Below the pieces are notes generated by a model. It saw nothing but the letters and a program-made list of their open reading frames with translations, searched no databases and had not been told where the DNA came from. A stretch of DNA of 64,000 nt from Alcaligenes aquatilis (GTDB lineage: Bacteria; Pseudomonadota; Gammaproteobacteria; Burkholderiales; Burkholderiaceae_B): contig NZ_CP022390.1 in the NCBI RefSeq assembly GCF_003076515.1, positions 2,984,572-3,048,571 of the forward strand, in the 5' to 3' direction. The position numbers and the translations under genes are program-made. Below are positions 52,360-61,280 of this stretch, in pieces (position 1 is the first letter of the stretch; the number at the start of each line of letters is the position of its first letter).

Positions 52360-55086
52360 ATGAGTGAAGTCTTTGCGATCATCTCTGTAGATAGCGCTAG
52401 CGTATCTGAGGGTGGAGAGCTGCGTTATACCGTGCAGTTAGTCGATGGTGCGGGCAATGCGGTCACAGTGCCAGCAGGTCAAAGTATCGATGTGACTCTT
52501 GATTGGAGTGGCGCTGCCGCCAATGCGGGCGATACAGGCACCTTGCCGGATAGTGTGACTATTCAGGGTGGAACGTCCGAAACAGAATTTACTGTTAATA
52601 CGGTAGATGACGTTTACAAAGAGCCCAATGAAGGCTTGCAGGTAGAGATTACGGGCGTTGTGGACGCTAATGATGCGTTCGATCATCTGTCTGTGGGTAC
52701 TCAGGATTCTGCAAGTACCGTCATTGTGGATGACTTTGACCCAACGTCGGTCAGCATTAAGGCAACGGTCACTAAGACCTCGACAATTGATGTGGGTAAC
52801 GTCGGGAACACTGACAGCTTTACCGTGACAGCCACCGATAAAAATGGTCAGACTACTAATGTCTCTACAGTGACAGGTACGGACCATGATGGCTTTGGCG
52901 TGTCTGGACAGGCTGGGAATGGCGACGACAAAGAGCTTGGCTATGGGGAGACTCTCACGGTTGAATTCAACAATGAGGTCAAGTCCTTTGATGTTCAGTT
53001 TGCCTGGAGAGCCAATTCTGAAAAAGCGAAGGTTGAGTTCTTTGATGCCGCGGGTAACTCAGTGGGCTGGGCCATCATTTCTGGTGGTGGTTCCAACACC
53101 CAAGCCTTGGTTACGTATTACGACGCGAATGGTGATGTGACCAAGACCGAACGGGTAGCCGGCGGCTCAGACAAAGTCGATTTGGCATACACGTTTGAGC
53201 CAGGCAGTGGTCAGAACTTTACGAAAGCAGAGTTCACAGCTCCCGGCGCTACCGATGACTATCTGGTGCATTCCATTTCCTACAAAGAGGTGATCAATGA
53301 TGATGCATCCAGTATTCCTGGCATGGAATCCGAGGTTGTGTTTGATATCGAAACCTCGAATCCGCCTGATCCTAGCAAGTATGACTTTGAGACTACCTTC
53401 CCGACGGCAACGGTAGAAATCGACGGTCAGACCTACGAGGTAACGCTGGACAGAAATGGCAAAGGTTCGGTGACGGTGACCACCGATGGCACTAAAGATC
53501 TGACTGCCAAGGTAGTAGCGGTGGACGGAAACTTTGAGGATGTCCAGGTTCCTGTCAGCCTCACGCTGCACCACGGTGAAGTCTATGATGGTGACAACAG
53601 TGGTGGCACGCTGCAAGGCAGTCAGGGTGATGACATTATTCTGGCTGACGTCGGTGGCACTGTTACGACTGTTGAACCCGGTAAGAATTACAACATTGCG
53701 TTGGTGGTGGATACGTCCGGCAGTATGGGGTCCGCATCCGGTACTCCTGGTTTGACACGTATGCAGTTGGCTATCAATGCCTTGAAGAATTTGGCCGAGG
53801 ACTTGAAGGACCACGATGGCATTGTGAATGTGGTGTTGGTTGATTTTGCCAAAACAGCTACCTCAGTAGTGAAGCTGGATAATCTCACCACAGATAATGT
53901 GCATATTTTGATTAATGCCCTTAACAATCTGACCGCGTATGAGGGTACGAACTATGAAGCTGCCTTTAATGAAACGGTGAAATGGTTTAATGAACAAGCG
54001 GCTAAGCAGACTTCTGGTCTCCAGTTTGAGAATCTGACTTATTTCCTGACCGACGGCAATCCAACGTATTACATGGATGGTCAGCAGGTCAAAGGAAGCG
54101 GTAGTTCGACAACTGGTACGATTATGGAGCAGTCGATCGACGCGTTTGAGGCTTTAAGCGATTTGAGCGCGGTGCATGGTATCGGTATTGGCAGTGGTGT
54201 GGCCCAAGACTATCTGCAGTTCTTCGATGACACATCTTCTATCGGTGATAAGGATGTCTGGGTGCAAGAAGGTAAGTGGTCCTGGCAGGGAAGCTGGGTG
54301 TCTGGCCCTGCCGGCACACCTGACATCGTGCATACCGCTGAAGACTTGGCTGCTGCCTTGCAGGGTGGTTCGAGCAGCAGCGAGTTGCTGGATGTGGGCG
54401 ATGACACTGTATTGGGTGGTGACGGTAACGACATCATCTTTGGTGATGCGATTAATACCGATGGTGATGTCTTGCCATGGCATGAAATCCCAGGTGGTCG
54501 TCCTGCTGACTTGCCCGATGGAGCCGGCTTGAAGGCGCTGGAGGTATTCCTTGAACTCAAGAATGGGTCTGCTCCAAGCAACACCGACTTGTACGCCTAC
54601 ATCAAGGGAAATCACGAAGCCTTCAATGTGGCTGGTGACACCCGTGGTGGTAATGACACCCTGGATGGCGGTAGTGGTAACGACATCTTGTATGGTCAGG
54701 GTGGTAACGACACATTGATCGGTGGTGCTGGTGACGACATCCTGTTCGGTGGTGCTGGCAATGACACCTTCCAGTGGAATGCCGGAGACCAGGGTAGTGT
54801 TGCCAAGCCTGCTGTAGATCGTGTGATGGACTTTGGTGCGGCTGGTGAAGACACCTTGGACATTAGCGATCTGTTAAGTGGTTATGACGGTAGCGATGCC
54901 AACCTGAGCAAGTACTTGTCCGTAAAAGAGTCCGACAGTGGCAAGATGGAAATCGGTATCAGCTCTCAAGGCAATAGCCAGTTTGATCAGAAGATCATTT
55001 TGGAAAATATCGACTTTGATGCGGAAAAAGCAATTCAGATTGCTAACTCGCTCAAAGACGGCACCTTAAAGAGCAGTGATTTCTAA
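51262..55086 (+). CDS. LapA-type giant RTX adhesin, C-terminal part (continuation after frameshift)
   Basis: The ORF is open from a GTG at 51262, but the first 35 codons are out-of-frame repeat sequence; genuine coding resumes near 51367 (GIVVTVPTTDDNVFEGNEDF), giving about 1,239 residues. Order: the rest of the Calx-beta array, an Ig-like domain (SVDSASVSEGGELRYTVQL), a further domain of unclear type, a von Willebrand A domain with MIDAS DTSGSMG (53710) and RTX nonapeptides. The end is a type I secretion signal (FDAEKAIQIANSLKDGTLKS). It has no start signal of its own, so this part would not be made without frame repair. Confidence 0.8.
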   Translation: MARICLAVLPTAVMPRLWIPNRPIQPTRTPVRTYHGIVVTVPTTDDNVFEGNEDFTLEATLTGQTASGTDLPGGITDSGDATIVDTESTDPTNPNPGADVPVLTVDDAGNVNEGENATFNVSLDKAVDADTTLTFTLGGEIEDGDIGEPTVTIGGQDVTVTKNADGSYSVTVPAGTTDGIVVTVPTTDDNVFEGNEDFTLEATLTGQTASGTDLPTGITDSGDATIVDSDPNNPGADVPVLTVDDAGNVNEGENATFNVSLDKAVDADTTLTFTLSGEIEADDIGEPTVTIGGQDVTVTKNADGSYSVTVPAGTTDGIVVTVPTTDDNVFEGNEDFTLEATLTGQTASGTDLPGGITDSGDATIVDMSEVFAIISVDSASVSEGGELRYTVQLVDGAGNAVTVPAGQSIDVTLDWSGAAANAGDTGTLPDSVTIQGGTSETEFTVNTVDDVYKEPNEGLQVEITGVVDANDAFDHLSVGTQDSASTVIVDDFDPTSVSIKATVTKTSTIDVGNVGNTDSFTVTATDKNGQTTNVSTVTGTDHDGFGVSGQAGNGDDKELGYGETLTVEFNNEVKSFDVQFAWRANSEKAKVEFFDAAGNSVGWAIISGGGSNTQALVTYYDANGDVTKTERVAGGSDKVDLAYTFEPGSGQNFTKAEFTAPGATDDYLVHSISYKEVINDDASSIPGMESEVVFDIETSNPPDPSKYDFETTFPTATVEIDGQTYEVTLDRNGKGSVTVTTDGTKDLTAKVVAVDGNFEDVQVPVSLTLHHGEVYDGDNSGGTLQGSQGDDIILADVGGTVTTVEPGKNYNIALVVDTSGSMGSASGTPGLTRMQLAINALKNLAEDLKDHDGIVNVVLVDFAKTATSVVKLDNLTTDNVHILINALNNLTAYEGTNYEAAFNETVKWFNEQAAKQTSGLQFENLTYFLTDGNPTYYMDGQQVKGSGSSTTGTIMEQSIDAFEALSDLSAVHGIGIGSGVAQDYLQFFDDTSSIGDKDVWVQEGKWSWQGSWVSGPAGTPDIVHTAEDLAAALQGGSSSSELLDVGDDTVLGGDGNDIIFGDAINTDGDVLPWHEIPGGRPADLPDGAGLKALEVFLELKNGSAPSNTDLYAYIKGNHEAFNVAGDTRGGNDTLDGGSGNDILYGQGGNDTLIGGAGDDILFGGAGNDTFQWNAGDQGSVAKPAVDRVMDFGAAGEDTLDISDLLSGYDGSDANLSKYLSVKESDSGKMEIGISSQGNSQFDQKIILENIDFDAEKAIQIANSLKDGTLKSSDF
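51360..51558 (+). other. Partial repeat unit (199 nt) that shifts the adhesin frame
   Basis: GCGGACGTACC is followed directly by ATGGCATTGTGG. In complete units about 230 bases lie between these two points. The remaining 199 nt copies positions 51166-51361 almost exactly. Because 199 is 3 x 66 + 1, the frame shifts by +1 here, ending the first ORF at 51416. Either a deletion between short matches in the repeats or an assembly error would produce this. Confidence 0.8.
54646..54777 (+). repeat. RTX nonapeptide repeats (calcium-binding)
   Basis: About four GGxGxDxLx-type units: GGNDTLDGGSGNDILYG, then GGNDTLIGGAGDDILFGG and AGNDTFQW. A shorter block, DDTVLGGDGNDIIFGD, lies earlier at about 54400-54450. 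They bind Ca2+ and fold after type I export (family knowledge). Confidence 0.85.
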
Positions 55087-55128
55087 ATTGTGTATTCACT
55101 GAGCGCTACGGTAGTTGGTAGCGTATTG

Positions 55129-55164
55129 AACCCCGCAAGTCCGTCAGGGCTTGTGGGGTTTTAT
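55129..55164 (+). terminator. Intrinsic terminator after the adhesin gene
   Basis: AACCCCGCAAGTCC (55129-55142) pairs with GGGCTTGTGGGGTT (55147-55160) over 14 bp including G-T pairs, with loop GTCA and a T run after it. It ends adhesin transcription before lapG. Confidence 0.88.
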
Positions 55165-55358
55165 TTGGCTTGTCGTTTCTGCCAATAGCATCCTGTAGTA
55201 TTTGTGCCTATGATTTGTTTGTCTGACCGGTCTGGATGTGAATAGGGATCAGGCGGGGGGCTTTTGCTCAGGCCTTAGTGGTCAATAGCGGTTATCAAGT
55301 GTTTACTAAATAGGCACGCTATAAGGCCGTTATAAGGGTTTGCTTATTTGGGATTGAC

Positions 55359-56048
55359 GTGCTCTTGTCTTTTGCCTGGCTACGCCTTTTTCTTCGATCT
55401 AGGGTTGCGCTGCTAGCGTTGATTGCGCTGCTTGTTTTGGTGTGGCTGCCTTTGTCGGTGCCAGCCTTGCAATTCGAGGCAAGCAAGATTCGCCAGACTG
55501 CCGTCTCCCGCTTTGGCGCCCGTGCTGGAAATGCTGTAGATCGCTGGATCGTTAACCTGGACTCCGCCCGCGGGCAAAGCGAGCGCCGCCAACTGGATGT
55601 CGTCAACGATTTCTGGAACGCGAATGCGATGGCTGGTGAGGATATTCACATCTGGGGGCAGTTGGATTATTGGGCAACACCGATTGAAACGCTGGGCAAA
55701 ATGGCGGCCGATTGCGAGGATTTTGTGATTGGCAAATATTTTTCCTTGTTACACCTGGGTGTGCCCAATGAAAAATTAAGATTGATTTATGTACGGGCAC
55801 AAGTAGGTGGCCAAAGTATTGCGCACATGGTGCTGGGCTACTACCCCACACCGCAGTCCGAGCCTTTATTGCTGGATAATTTAAGTGGCTCGATTCGTCC
55901 CGCCAGCCAGCGTCCTGATTTGACCCCCGTGTTCAGCTTCAATTCCCAAGGGGTGTATGTGGGTAACGCCCAGAAAGGTTCGGTAGACAGTATCAGCCGC
56001 TGGCGTGGTTTGCTGGAAAAAATGCGTAAGGAAGGGTTTGTTCCTTGA
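55359..56048 (+). CDS. lapG: LapG-type periplasmic cysteine protease (transglutaminase-like)
   Basis: 229 residues from GTG 55359; the ribosome-binding site is weak. An N-terminal membrane anchor or signal (VALLALIALLVLVWLPLSVP) is followed by the catalytic triad: C119 in GKMAADCEDFVIGKYFSL, H156 in GQSIAHMVLGYYP and D173 in LLLDNLSGS. Spacing fits LapG of Pseudomonas. D118 and E120 flank the cysteine as in its calcium site. It cleaves the adhesin near its N-terminus unless bound by LapD (established for Pseudomonas; inferred here). Confidence 0.92.
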   Translation: MLLSFAWLRLFLRSRVALLALIALLVLVWLPLSVPALQFEASKIRQTAVSRFGARAGNAVDRWIVNLDSARGQSERRQLDVVNDFWNANAMAGEDIHIWGQLDYWATPIETLGKMAADCEDFVIGKYFSLLHLGVPNEKLRLIYVRAQVGGQSIAHMVLGYYPTPQSEPLLLDNLSGSIRPASQRPDLTPVFSFNSQGVYVGNAQKGSVDSISRWRGLLEKMRKEGFVP

Positions 56049-56149
56049 TGATGTACCGGCCCCAGGGCTTGAACCCTGATCGGAAACAGCTCTCAGGACA
56101 CCCTTGCTGGGTGGGCTAGACCAGAATTTATGGAATATACGGAAGCGTT

Positions 56150-58090
56150 ATGTCTTTACTTAAACAGCTCCTGCTAAGTGTCTCGTGCGCGATTCTTGCT
56201 ATCTTGATTGGCACGCTGTGGTTCAGCGTTGACTCGGCAAGGCAATACTTGAGCAGTCAGTTGCAGGCTCAGGGTGAGTCGGCCGCGACTTCGCTGGCCT
56301 TGACCTTGTCCCAACCCAGCAACCAGGATCCGGTGACCCAAGAGCTGCTGATTGCTGCTCTGTACGATACCGGGCAATTTGAGCGTATTCGTTTTGCTGA
56401 CACCTCCGGTACGATCTTGGTGGAGCGTAGCACTCAACAAGAAAAGGAGCTCACTGGATCTTCGCCTGCGTGGTTTGCCAACTCCTTGCCGATTGAGGTG
56501 CCTGTGGCCTCGGCTCATGTCAGCAACGGCTGGAACCAGATCGGCACTATTGAGGTAAAACCCGCTGACGAATACGCCCGTGCCAGTTTGTGGAAAAGCT
56601 TTGTGCGCGTGACCTTGCTGGTATTGGGCGCTGGAATTGCCTGGTGTGTGTTTGTCTTGATGGTCATGGCCTGGTTGCGTCGTGCCTTGCGCGAACATGT
56701 GCAGTTCGAGTTGCAGCAGATGGATCAAAGTGAATCTGTACCCAGCCGCAAAAAAGTACGCACGATTCCCGAGCTGGAAGCCGTGACACATACCTTAAGC
56801 ACCGTGCGAAGACGCATCCGTGTCAGTAGCCAGGAGCAAAACGCCCGAATCGAGCAACTGCAGTTGGAGTTGAACTGTGATCCGGTAACGGGCCTGGCTA
56901 ACCGCAAATATTTCGTGAACCTGTTCCGTCAGGTTCTTCAGCAAGAAGAAGGTGGCCATGTGCTCCTGTTCCGTCAGCGGGACTTACTGCCATTGAATAC
57001 GTCTTTGTCGCGGGATGCGGTGGATGCCTGGTTGACGTTGCTCACCCAGCGCTGTACTGAACTATTGCAGAAAAATGGCATGGACTCAGGCAATCTGGCC
57101 CGCCTGAATGGCTCTGACTTTATTGTGCTGCTCCAGGGCCAGACGGGTCCTCAGGTGATGGGTTTTGCGCAAGAGTTGCGTAACGCTTTGCAGGAACTGC
57201 GCCAGCCCCTGCCCGATGGCAGTCTGTGCCGCTGGTCGATGGCGATGACGAACTACGAAGGACAGGACACGCTTAGCGCCGTGATGACGCGTTTGGACAA
57301 TGCGTTGATGCGTGCTGAAGGGGCAGGGCACCAGGAGGTGGAGTACCGTCCCTCCGAAGGCGTCCATTCCGAGGCGGGATCGTCCATTGGCGAGCAGGAA
57401 TGGCATTCGCGTATTGAGCGCGGTCTGGAGCAAGGCCGCATTGAGTTGAATGTGAAACCGGGCGTCGAGGTGTGGGGTCAGGCTGGTCAGATTTACGATG
57501 CAACCTTGAATTTGTTGCCTGAGCAGCAAGGTCAGGCCAGTTTACCGGCCTATTTATTCATTCCGGTGGCGGTGCGTCTGGGTCTGTCAGGGCTGTGTGA
57601 CTTGCGCACGATGGAACTGGCGAGTGACTGGCTGGCCAGCAATGAGGGCAGTTTGAGTGTTCGCGTCTCCTGGGCCTCGGTGATCAAGCCCGGCTTTGCG
57701 GATCAGGTGGCCGAGGTTCTGGCCAAAGCTGGTGACAAGGCTCAACGTTTGATTATTGAACTGGATGCTTACTGTCTGAGCGAATACGATGTCGAAACGG
57801 TCGCTTTTGTGGATACATTGCGTCCCTTGGGTGTGCAATTTGGTCTGCGTCGTGTTCTGGAACAGCCCGAATCGATTCTGTGGCTCCATGTGATGGCGCT
57901 CAAATATATTGTCCTGGACGATGAGCGAGCCCAAACTTTGCAGACTGAAGTGGGAGGACGGCACTTGCTGACCGCGTTCCTGCAAAGCCTGCGGGAGTTG
58001 GGGATTGGTTTGCGGCGGGTAACGCGAACCAGCAATAGCGCCCAGTTGGATGCGTTGTTGCGCGAAAACGCCGTCACGCCAAGGCCTTAG
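56150..58090 (+). CDS. lapD: LapD-type c-di-GMP receptor with degenerate GGDEF and EAL domains
   Basis: 646 residues, about the same as Pseudomonas LapD. Membrane helix 1 (LLLSVSCAILAILIGTLWF), a periplasmic output domain (27-153) with G127-W128, the loop that engages LapG in the family, membrane helix 2 (TLLVLGAGIAWCVFVLMVMA) and a HAMP-like linker follow. The GGDEF site reads LNGSDFIVLL and the EAL site reads IYDATLNLLP, so neither should be catalytic. In the model, c-di-GMP binding to the EAL domain makes the periplasmic part sequester LapG. Confidence 0.92.
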   Translation: MSLLKQLLLSVSCAILAILIGTLWFSVDSARQYLSSQLQAQGESAATSLALTLSQPSNQDPVTQELLIAALYDTGQFERIRFADTSGTILVERSTQQEKELTGSSPAWFANSLPIEVPVASAHVSNGWNQIGTIEVKPADEYARASLWKSFVRVTLLVLGAGIAWCVFVLMVMAWLRRALREHVQFELQQMDQSESVPSRKKVRTIPELEAVTHTLSTVRRRIRVSSQEQNARIEQLQLELNCDPVTGLANRKYFVNLFRQVLQQEEGGHVLLFRQRDLLPLNTSLSRDAVDAWLTLLTQRCTELLQKNGMDSGNLARLNGSDFIVLLQGQTGPQVMGFAQELRNALQELRQPLPDGSLCRWSMAMTNYEGQDTLSAVMTRLDNALMRAEGAGHQEVEYRPSEGVHSEAGSSIGEQEWHSRIERGLEQGRIELNVKPGVEVWGQAGQIYDATLNLLPEQQGQASLPAYLFIPVAVRLGLSGLCDLRTMELASDWLASNEGSLSVRVSWASVIKPGFADQVAEVLAKAGDKAQRLIIELDAYCLSEYDVETVAFVDTLRPLGVQFGLRRVLEQPESILWLHVMALKYIVLDDERAQTLQTEVGGRHLLTAFLQSLRELGIGLRRVTRTSNSAQLDALLRENAVTPRP

Positions 58091-58101
58091 CAAATAAATC
58101 C

Positions 58102-58130
58102 TTGTTTTTCTGGGGCTTATTTGCTAGTAT
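58102..58130 (+). promoter_or_regulatory. Candidate promoter of the spc block
   Basis: TTGTTT (58102-58107), 17-bp spacer, TAGTAT (58125-58130) with TGC in front (extended -10). It lies about 240 bases upstream of rplN and partly inside an inverted repeat GCAAATAA (58090-58097) / TTATTTGC (58117-58124) that overlaps the end of lapD. The layout resembles the rplC promoter. Confidence 0.5.
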
Positions 58131-58154
58131 ATGTGGCTTACCTCTTTATTTTGA

Positions 58155-58247
58155 CCGGAGAGGCTTAGACGCCTATCCGGATTGAAGTTGGTAATACAAC
58201 GTTTTGTCTCTCGCAAGATTTCAACCTAGGGTTCGGCTTGCCGGACC
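58155..58247 (+). promoter_or_regulatory. Structured 5' leader of the spc block
   Basis: Two hairpins are visible between the candidate promoter and rplN. CCGG-AG-AGGC (58155-58164) pairs with GCCT-AT-CCGG (58171-58180) around a TTAGAC loop. GGTTCGG (58230-58236) pairs with CCGGACC (58241-58247) around CTTG. A third weak stem lies near 58320. They may regulate translation or transcription of the ribosomal genes; the known S8 site of E. coli lies elsewhere (near rplE), so this would be different. Confidence 0.45.
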
Positions 58248-58368
58248 AGATCGAGATCGGGTTTACGGTATCGAACTGGCTGGATCCGAATCTGACGGGA
58301 CCAAAACTGGTTGTGTGACCCAGTCATTTTGGCTGGATCGTTGCAATTAAGTTGGAACAGGAAAAATC

Positions 58369-58737
58369 ATGATTCAAATGCAGACCACGCTGGACGTGGC
58401 CGACAACACAGGTGCGCGTTCCGTAATGTGCATCAAGGTGCTGGGCGGCTCGAAGCGCCGTTATGCCGCAATTGGTGACATCATCAAAGTTACCGTTAAA
58501 GAAGCGGCCCCGCGCGGACGCGTCAAAAAAGGCGAAATCTACAACGCTGTAGTGGTTCGTACCGCTAAGGGCGTGCGCCGTAAAGACGGTTCGCTGATTC
58601 GTTTCGGTGGCAATGCCGCCGTATTGCTCAATGCCAAGCTGGAACCCATCGGCACCCGTATCTTCGGACCCGTTACGCGTGAACTGCGTACCGAGAAGTT
58701 CATGAAGATCGTGTCCTTGGCTCCCGAAGTGCTGTAA
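58369..58737 (+). CDS. rplN: 50S ribosomal protein L14
   Basis: 122 residues beginning [20 protein letters not shown], the L14 N-terminus, with [21 protein letters not shown]14 is at the subunit interface, forms inter-subunit bridges and binds RsfS (family knowledge). It is normally directly behind rpsQ; here it heads its own block, 14 bases before rplX. Confidence 0.98.
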   Translation: MIQMQTTLDVADNTGARSVMCIKVLGGSKRRYAAIGDIIKVTVKEAAPRGRVKKGEIYNAVVVRTAKGVRRKDGSLIRFGGNAAVLLNAKLEPIGTRIFGPVTRELRTEKFMKIVSLAPEVL

Positions 58738-58751
58738 GGAGCGCGAAAAAA

Positions 58752-59072
58752 ATGCAAAAAATTCGTAAAGGCGACGAAGTTATTGTGCTGACTGGCCGTG
58801 ATAAAAAACGCCGTGGCACAGTGCTGCAACGCGTCGATGCAGACCACGTTATCGTGGAAGGCATCAACGTAGTCAAAAAACACGTTAAAGCCAATCCTAT
58901 GGCTGGCACGCAGGGTGGTATTGTCGATAAGACCATGCCTATCCACATCTCGAACGTTGCGCTGTTCAATCCAGAAACCGGCAAGGGCGACCGTGTTGGT
59001 ATCCAGGTGATCGACGGCGAGAAAACGCGTGTTTATCGTTCCAGCGGCAAGGCCGTTGGCGCCAAGGCTTAA
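58752..59072 (+). CDS. rplX: 50S ribosomal protein L24
   Basis: 106 residues. The KOW motif is in [20 protein letters not shown], followed by [18 protein letters not shown]24 starts 50S assembly and lies near the exit tunnel (family knowledge). It is 12 bases before rplE. Confidence 0.97.
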   Translation: MQKIRKGDEVIVLTGRDKKRRGTVLQRVDADHVIVEGINVVKKHVKANPMAGTQGGIVDKTMPIHISNVALFNPETGKGDRVGIQVIDGEKTRVYRSSGKAVGAKA

Positions 59073-59084
59073 GGGGCGGATAAC

Positions 59085-59624
59085 ATGGCACGTTTACAAG
59101 AGTTCTACCGCGAAAAAGTGGTTGCCGACCTGCAAAAGCAGTTCGAGTACAAGAGCATCATGGAAGTACCCCGCATCACCAAGATCACTCTGAACATGGG
59201 TGTCTCGGAAGCGGTTGCTGACAAGAAGATTATCGAGAATGCGGTATCGGACATGACCAAAATTGCTGGTCAAAAGCCCGTTATCACGAAAACCCGCAAA
59301 GCTATTGCCGGTTTCAAGATTCGCGAAGATTACCCGATCGGTTGTATGGTGACCCTGCGCGGTCAACGCATGTACGAATTCCTGGATCGTCTGGTCGCTG
59401 TGGCTCTGCCACGCGTTCGTGACTTCCGTGGTGTGTCGGGTCGTGCGTTTGACGGCCGTGGCAACTACAACATGGGGGTTAAAGAGCAAATCATTTTCCC
59501 TGAAATCGAGTACGACAAAATCGACGCAGTGCGTGGTCTGAACATCAGCATCACTACTTCTGCCAAGACGGACGAAGAGGCCAAGGCGCTGCTTAGCGCG
59601 TTCAGCTTCCCGTTCCGCAACTAA
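59085..59624 (+). CDS. rplE: 50S ribosomal protein L5
   Basis: 179 residues. Conserved parts include [39 protein letters not shown] and [20 protein letters not shown]5 binds 5S rRNA and contacts the P-site tRNA (family knowledge). It is ten bases before rpsN. Confidence 0.98.
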   Translation: MARLQEFYREKVVADLQKQFEYKSIMEVPRITKITLNMGVSEAVADKKIIENAVSDMTKIAGQKPVITKTRKAIAGFKIREDYPIGCMVTLRGQRMYEFLDRLVAVALPRVRDFRGVSGRAFDGRGNYNMGVKEQIIFPEIEYDKIDAVRGLNISITTSAKTDEEAKALLSAFSFPFRN

Positions 59625-59634
59625 GGGGCGCAAC

Positions 59635-59940
59635 GTGGCTAAACTTTCCCTCATCAATCGCGACATCAAGCGCGCCAAGCTGGCTGAGAAATTCGCCGCC
59701 AAGCGTGCAGCACTGAAAGCGACTATTGACGACCAGTCCAAGTCTGACGAAGAGCGCTACGAGGCTCGTTTGCAGTTGCAACAATTGCCACGCAACGCGA
59801 ACCCGACCCGTCAACGCAACCGCTGCGTTATCACCGGTCGCCCTCGTGGTGTTTTCAAGAAATTCGGTTTGACTCGCCATAAAGTGCGCGAAATGGCAAT
59901 GCGCGGCGAGATCCCCGGTATGACCAAGGCCAGCTGGTAG
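59635..59940 (+). CDS. rpsN: 30S ribosomal protein S14 (zinc-independent form)
   Basis: 101 residues from GTG 59635. The N-terminus [19 protein letters not shown] and the end [19 protein letters not shown] fit the longer, zinc-independent S14; only one cysteine is present and the CxxC zinc sites are absent. S14 is in the 30S head. Confidence 0.97.
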   Translation: MAKLSLINRDIKRAKLAEKFAAKRAALKATIDDQSKSDEERYEARLQLQQLPRNANPTRQRNRCVITGRPRGVFKKFGLTRHKVREMAMRGEIPGMTKASW

Positions 59941-59951
59941 GAGAAATACAC

Positions 59952-60347
59952 ATGAGCATGAGCGATCCAATCGCCGATATGTTGACCCGCGTGCGTAACG
60001 CGCAAATGGTCAACAAGACATCGGTTAGCATGCCCTCCTCGAAGCTGAAAGCAGCTATTGCTGCTGTGCTGAAAGACGAAGGCTACATCGAAGATTTCCG
60101 CATCGTTGGCGAAAAAGCCAAGCCAGAGCTGGAAGTCACCCTGAAATACTATGCCGGCCAGCCAGTCATCGAGCGCATCGACCGCGTTTCGCGTCCTGGA
60201 CTGCGCATCTACAAAGGCAGCACAAGCATCCCTCAAGTCATGAACGGCTTGGGTGTTGCCATCGTGTCCACGTCTCGCGGCGTGATGACCGATCGCAAGG
60301 CGCGTGCAGCTGGCGTCGGTGGCGAAGTGCTGTGCTACGTGGCATAA
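59952..60347 (+). CDS. rpsH: 30S ribosomal protein S8
   Basis: 131 residues beginning [20 protein letters not shown], with the C-terminal [21 protein letters not shown]8 binds 16S rRNA helix 21; in E. coli it also represses the spc operon (family knowledge). Whether the leader here is its target is unknown. Confidence 0.98.
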   Translation: MSMSDPIADMLTRVRNAQMVNKTSVSMPSSKLKAAIAAVLKDEGYIEDFRIVGEKAKPELEVTLKYYAGQPVIERIDRVSRPGLRIYKGSTSIPQVMNGLGVAIVSTSRGVMTDRKARAAGVGGEVLCYVA

Positions 60348-60359
60348 GGAGAACATCAT

Positions 60360-60893
60360 ATGTCACGTATCGCTAAGTATCCCGTTTCCCTGCCCAAGGG
60401 CGTAGAAACGACTATTGCCGCTGATCAGATCACGGTCAAAGGCCCTCTGGGCACTTTGGTTCAAACTCTGACTGGCGACGTCACCATTGAACTTCAAGAC
60501 GGTCAGCTGTCTTTTGCTGCTGCGAACGAAACTCGTCACGCAAACGCAATGTCCGGCACCGTGCGCCAACTGGTCAACAACATGGTTGTTGGCGTGAGCG
60601 CCGGTTTCGAACGCAAGCTGAGTCTGGTTGGCGTGGGTTTCCGTGCCTCCGTCCAGGGTAATGCCTTGAAGTTGCAACTGGGTTTCTCGCACGACATCGT
60701 GCACGACCTGCCTGAAGGCGTCAAAGCCGAGTGCCCAACTCCGACGGAAGTCGTGATCAAGGGTTCGAACAAGCAGGTGGTTGGTCAGGTTGCCGCTGAA
60801 ATTCGTGGCTATCGTCCACCAGAGCCTTACAAAGGCAAGGGTGTACGTTATGTCGGCGAACGCGTCATCCTCAAGGAAACCAAGAAGAAATAA
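60360..60893 (+). CDS. rplF: 50S ribosomal protein L6
   Basis: 177 residues. The two L6 domains include [20 protein letters not shown] and the C-terminal [21 protein letters not shown]6 lies near the sarcin-ricin loop of 23S rRNA (family knowledge). Confidence 0.98.
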   Translation: MSRIAKYPVSLPKGVETTIAADQITVKGPLGTLVQTLTGDVTIELQDGQLSFAAANETRHANAMSGTVRQLVNNMVVGVSAGFERKLSLVGVGFRASVQGNALKLQLGFSHDIVHDLPEGVKAECPTPTEVVIKGSNKQVVGQVAAEIRGYRPPEPYKGKGVRYVGERVILKETKKK

Positions 60894-60914
60894 GCCCGCA
60901 GGCAAGGACGAATC

Positions 60915-61268
60915 ATGGACAAGAAACAATCCCGTATGCGTCGTGCAGTGGCTACTCGCCGCAAGATCGCCGAACTGCGCGTACACCGCCTGTCGGTGCA
61001 TCGCACGAATACGCATATTTACGCGAGCATCATCTCGCCCGAAGGCGACCGCGTTCTGGTCAGTGCTTCCACTGTCGAGACCGAAGTTCGCAAAGAATTG
61101 GCCGTTGGCAGCAACGTAGCGGCAGCCAGCCTGGTTGGCAAGCGCGTCGCCGAAAAGGCGAAGGCTGCGGGCATCGAGACGGTTGCTTTTGACCGCTCGG
61201 GCTTCCGTTACCATGGCCGCGTGAAAGCGCTGGCCGAGGCCGCGCGTGAAGCCGGCTTGAAATTCTAA
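60915..61268 (+). CDS. rplR: 50S ribosomal protein L18
   Basis: 117 residues beginning [20 protein letters not shown], with [20 protein letters not shown] and the end [21 protein letters not shown]18 binds 5S rRNA with L5 (family knowledge). Confidence 0.97.
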   Translation: MDKKQSRMRRAVATRRKIAELRVHRLSVHRTNTHIYASIISPEGDRVLVSASTVETEVRKELAVGSNVAAASLVGKRVAEKAKAAGIETVAFDRSGFRYHGRVKALAEAAREAGLKF

Positions 61269-61280
61269 AGGAATTATCAA

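Noticed and set aside
48102..55086. Programmed ribosomal frameshifting as the explanation of the split adhesin
   Set aside because: No slippery heptamer or downstream pseudoknot is evident at 51360-51416, and the shift coincides exactly with a missing 230-base piece of a repeat unit. Deletion or misassembly explains it better.
56049..56149. Short GC-rich stretch between lapG and lapD containing GGCTTGAACCCT, considered as a tRNA fragment
   Set aside because: No cloverleaf, acceptor stem or anticodon arm can be formed; only a small hairpin near CACCCTTGCTGGGTG is visible.
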